A DNA stretch of 64,000 nucleotides from Microscillaceae bacterium (lineage in GTDB: Bacteria > Bacteroidota > Bacteroidia > Cytophagales > Microscillaceae), in the NCBI GenBank assembly GCA_011390205.1, contig JAABSX010000006.1:1-64000 (forward strand), written 5' to 3'. Shown one piece after another: positions 59,773 through 64,000 of the stretch (positions are counted from its first letter, which is position 1; each line of letters starts with the position of its first letter). A program made the position numbers and the translations under genes. The notes beneath the pieces are model-generated. The model was given only the letters and a program-made list of their open reading frames with translations, did no database searches and had not been told where the DNA came from.

Positions 59773-60592
59773 GCATCACAGAGTAGCTACCAACATCAAC
59801 AGCTACTTTTTGTGCTTGTGCTGGGCTTGCCTGCTGACTGCCTGCGGGTCTTCTGCCATCAAAGATGAAGGACTAAACCAACCCAATAACCCTGATTTTG
59901 AGCTAGATGATTCTCTTCAAAGAATAAGACAACTCACTGAAAGTCAGATTGATACATTCACCAAAAAAGACTATGATGAAGAAGATGTCTATCGTGAAAA
60001 TTTGGCAAGGGTAAAACTCAAAGGTTTATATGGCTTTATCAATGAAGAAGGCAGAGAAGTCATCCCTATCAAGTACCAAGCCGCTGAGCGTTTTCAGGAT
60101 AGTCTTGCCAAAGTGATGCTCAAGGGCAAGTATGGCTTTATTGATTATCAAGGAAATGAAATCATAGAAGTAAAGTATGACAATGTCGGAAATCCTCAGC
60201 AAGGATACATCGCCGTGCAGCTAGAAGGAAAGTATGGTTTTGTAAATCAAAAAGGGGAAGAAATCATCGAGCCACAGTTTGATTGGGCAGGTAGCTTTTC
60301 AGAGGGCTTTGCTAAAGTAGAGCAAAGAGGTAAATGGGCTTTCGTGGATGAAGAAGGGGAGATGCTCACCGATTTTGCCTTTGATGCTGCCCGAGATTTT
60401 AATGAGGGCTTTGCAGCAGTCTGGCAAGACCGAAAATGGGGCTACCTCAACCAAAAAGGAAAGGTAAGCATTGATTTTGCCTTTGACCGTGCTTTTGATT
60501 TTAAAAAAGCTACCGCCAAAGTAATTAGAAAGGGTGAAACTTTTTACATCAATCCCCAAGGAAAGTGCATCAAAGACTGCCCCGAGGAATAA
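59735..60592 (+). CDS. WG-repeat lipoprotein
   Basis: 285 residues. The start at 59735 (one at 59726 is also in frame) lies inside the end of the GNAT gene, an overlap of 38 nt. A long n-region with RHHR, then a hydrophobic core and lipobox LLTAC with C37. The mature part has about five WG-type repeats (GKYGFIDYQGNEIIEVKYD, GKYGFVNQKGEEIIEPQFD, GKWAFVDEEGE, RKWGYLNQKGK). WG repeats form beta structures on surface proteins. Function unknown. It ends before a hairpin and then a full terminator. Confidence 0.85.
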   Translation: MNSQNNNGTLLTRHHRVATNINSYFLCLCWACLLTACGSSAIKDEGLNQPNNPDFELDDSLQRIRQLTESQIDTFTKKDYDEEDVYRENLARVKLKGLYGFINEEGREVIPIKYQAAERFQDSLAKVMLKGKYGFIDYQGNEIIEVKYDNVGNPQQGYIAVQLEGKYGFVNQKGEEIIEPQFDWAGSFSEGFAKVEQRGKWAFVDEEGEMLTDFAFDAARDFNEGFAAVWQDRKWGYLNQKGKVSIDFAFDRAFDFKKATAKVIRKGETFYINPQGKCIKDCPEE

Positions 60593-60759
60593 TTTTCCCA
60601 ATCAAATAGATGTTTTCTTAAATTGGGAAAACTACATCTCATTTTTGTTTATAAGTAATTGATAGTCAGTGCTTTAATGCTTGGCATAAACTTGGTAATA
60701 TTCGATTTATATTGAGATTAAAACTCAATGCATAGCTGGTTGAAGAATGTTTCAAAAAT

Positions 60760-60789
60760 GCCTATTTCCTTGAAGAGATAGGCTTTTTT
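60760..60789 (+). terminator. Intrinsic terminator of the BASS-GNAT-WG unit
   Basis: GCCTATTTC (60760-60768) pairs with GAGATAGGC (60775-60783, one G-U), 6-nt loop, then six T residues. Confidence 0.8.
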
Positions 60790-60983
60790 CATGCTCTAGC
60801 CTTGACTGCTGTCGTACTCTTGCTGTATCCTCTCAGAGCAATATGCTATTGGAAAAATAACCATCCATTTTCTATTCCTCCTGCATTCATTAAAAATCAC
60901 TAAAACCAAACTTACAAGGCTTTTGGCTGTTATATGAACATGAATTTTCAGTGAAAATCTATAAGTTTTTATTCAACCTCGCT

Positions 60984-63376
<2,393 letters not shown>

Positions 63377-63411
63377 GATATAGGTTTTAAGTTTTATTCA
63401 CATCTTATAAG

Positions 63412-63444
63412 AAAGGCAAGCCCGTAAAATGGCTTGCCTTTTTT
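63412..63444 (+). terminator. Intrinsic terminator after katG
   Basis: A perfect 11-bp stem (63412-63422 with 63431-63441), 8-nt loop, T-run to 63444. It lies between the convergent katG and cysN genes. Confidence 0.9.
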
Positions 63445-63477
63445 GATGCTTTAGCTAGAATTTATTCAGAAACCAGC

Positions 63478-64000
63478 TTAGATAATCATTCCTGCTGCCA
63501 CGGTTTCGTTGGTGGCTTCATCTACCAAAATGAGGCTTCCTGTAAAGCGATTTTTGCGGTAGCTATCCACAAACAAAGGTTGTGTGGTGCGGAGGCGTAC
63601 CCTTGCGATGTCATTCATTTGAATCTCTACATTGTCTGTGATGCGGTGCAATGTATTGATATTCATTTTATAGACTACATCTTTGATGATGGTGCGGGCT
63701 TCTCTGGAGGTGTGCTGCACATAGTATTTGGCACGAGGCACGGGAGGCTTGGGGTGTAGCCAGCAAATCATCAAATCTATGTCTTGGGTTACTTCGGGCT
63801 GATTGTTGGTGCGTACAATCATATCTCCACGGCTCACATCTATGTCATCTTCTAATGTAAGGCTGACAGACATCGGGGCAAAAGCTTCTTCTAAACTGCC
63901 ATTGACGGTATCTATGCTTTTAATCTTAGAGTTAAATCCAGAGGGGAGCACAGTTACCTCATCACCAGGTTTGAATATTCCACTGGCGATTCTGCCTGCG
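63478..64000 (-). CDS. cysN: Sulfate adenylyltransferase subunit 1 (partial, 3' end)
   Basis: The gene runs off the right edge, so only the last 174 codons are seen. The frame is open to the edge and reads AGRIASGIFKPGDEVTVLPSGF, then SLEEAFAPMSVSLTLEDDIDVSRGDMIVR, the typical domain II/III of CysN, a GTPase of the EF-Tu family that drives ATP sulfurylase CysD. It ends in EATNETVAAGMII, the usual tail. The G-domain lies outside the window. It makes APS from sulfate, which links it to the SulP and SLC13 transporters. Confidence 0.93.
   Translation of the reverse strand, partial: AGRIASGIFKPGDEVTVLPSGFNSKIKSIDTVNGSLEEAFAPMSVSLTLEDDIDVSRGDMIVRTNNQPEVTQDIDLMICWLHPKPPVPRAKYYVQHTSREARTIIKDVVYKMNINTLHRITDNVEIQMNDIARVRLRTTQPLFVDSYRKNRFTGSLILVDEATNETVAAGMII

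Overview
The window is a 64 kb piece of a Bacteroidota chromosome, most likely from a Cytophagales-like marine or freshwater bacterium. The phylum call rests on several things seen here: promoters of the TTTG-N19-TAnnTTTG type, a type III glutamine synthetase, an acyl-CoA reductase divergent from a dicluster ferredoxin, a glycogen locus (debranching enzyme, glycosyltransferase, GH57), and many secreted TPR, WD40, LRR and caspase proteins. The order-level call is an inference. No tRNA, rRNA, CRISPR array, insertion sequence or prophage is visible. Most of the window reads as ordinary core and envelope genes in short transcription units separated by clear hairpin terminators.

Layout. 0-10 kb: RidA plus a small membrane protein, a secreted beta-helix protein, an orphan Tat-exported TRAP binding protein, a TPR protein, an acetyl-esterase-like hydrolase, a TPR/SpoIIE-type membrane phosphatase and a secreted OmpL47-like repeat protein. 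10-20 kb: an SLC13 anion transporter, an acidic small protein, the glycogen/alpha-glucan operon (GDE, GT, GH57; read right to left) and topA. 20-27.5 kb: a SixA-like phosphatase, a lipoprotein, a serine-beta-lactamase-like protein that has lost its catalytic Ser and Lys, an epoxide-hydrolase-like protein, an MFS transporter with a large loop insertion, and a band-7 lipoprotein. 27.7-29.2 kb: an AT-rich acquired restriction-modification island of MunI type. 29-36 kb: amine oxidase, TrhO, CDF transporter, 2OG dioxygenase, an unknown protein and a SulP transporter. 36-40 kb: a secreted caspase-like protein, an acyl-CoA reductase and a ferredoxin. 40-45 kb: the nitrogen genes amtB and GSIII. 45-50 kb: nitrilase, carbonic anhydrase, HupE-like and M1 peptidase. 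50-51 kb: a candidate secreted toxin with an adjacent immunity gene. 51-56 kb: S33 peptidase, WD40-caspase and LRR protein. 56-64 kb: HtrA protease, BASS transporter, GNAT, WG-repeat lipoprotein, KatG and the 3' end of cysN.

How the genes fit together. SLC13, SulP and CysN point to sulfate uptake and assimilation; AmtB and GSIII to ammonium assimilation; the GDE-GT-GH57 operon to storage alpha-glucan turnover; HtrA, RidA, TrhO and KatG to stress care. The most interesting spot is the R-M island. The MT-A70 methyltransferase and the HTH controller look intact. The MunI-like endonuclease has an in-frame internal deletion that removes the catalytic core, plus a stop codon at a position where MunI (as I recall it) has Trp; its C-terminal tail is still readable behind the stop and overlaps the methyltransferase gene antisense. 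Similar operator-like motifs lie in front of the methyltransferase and controller genes. Other points worth a look are the secreted toxin/immunity-like pair, two probable pseudoenzymes (beta-lactamase fold and GH57), a terminator-like hairpin in the amtB leader, and a group of secreted caspase/WD40/LRR proteins.
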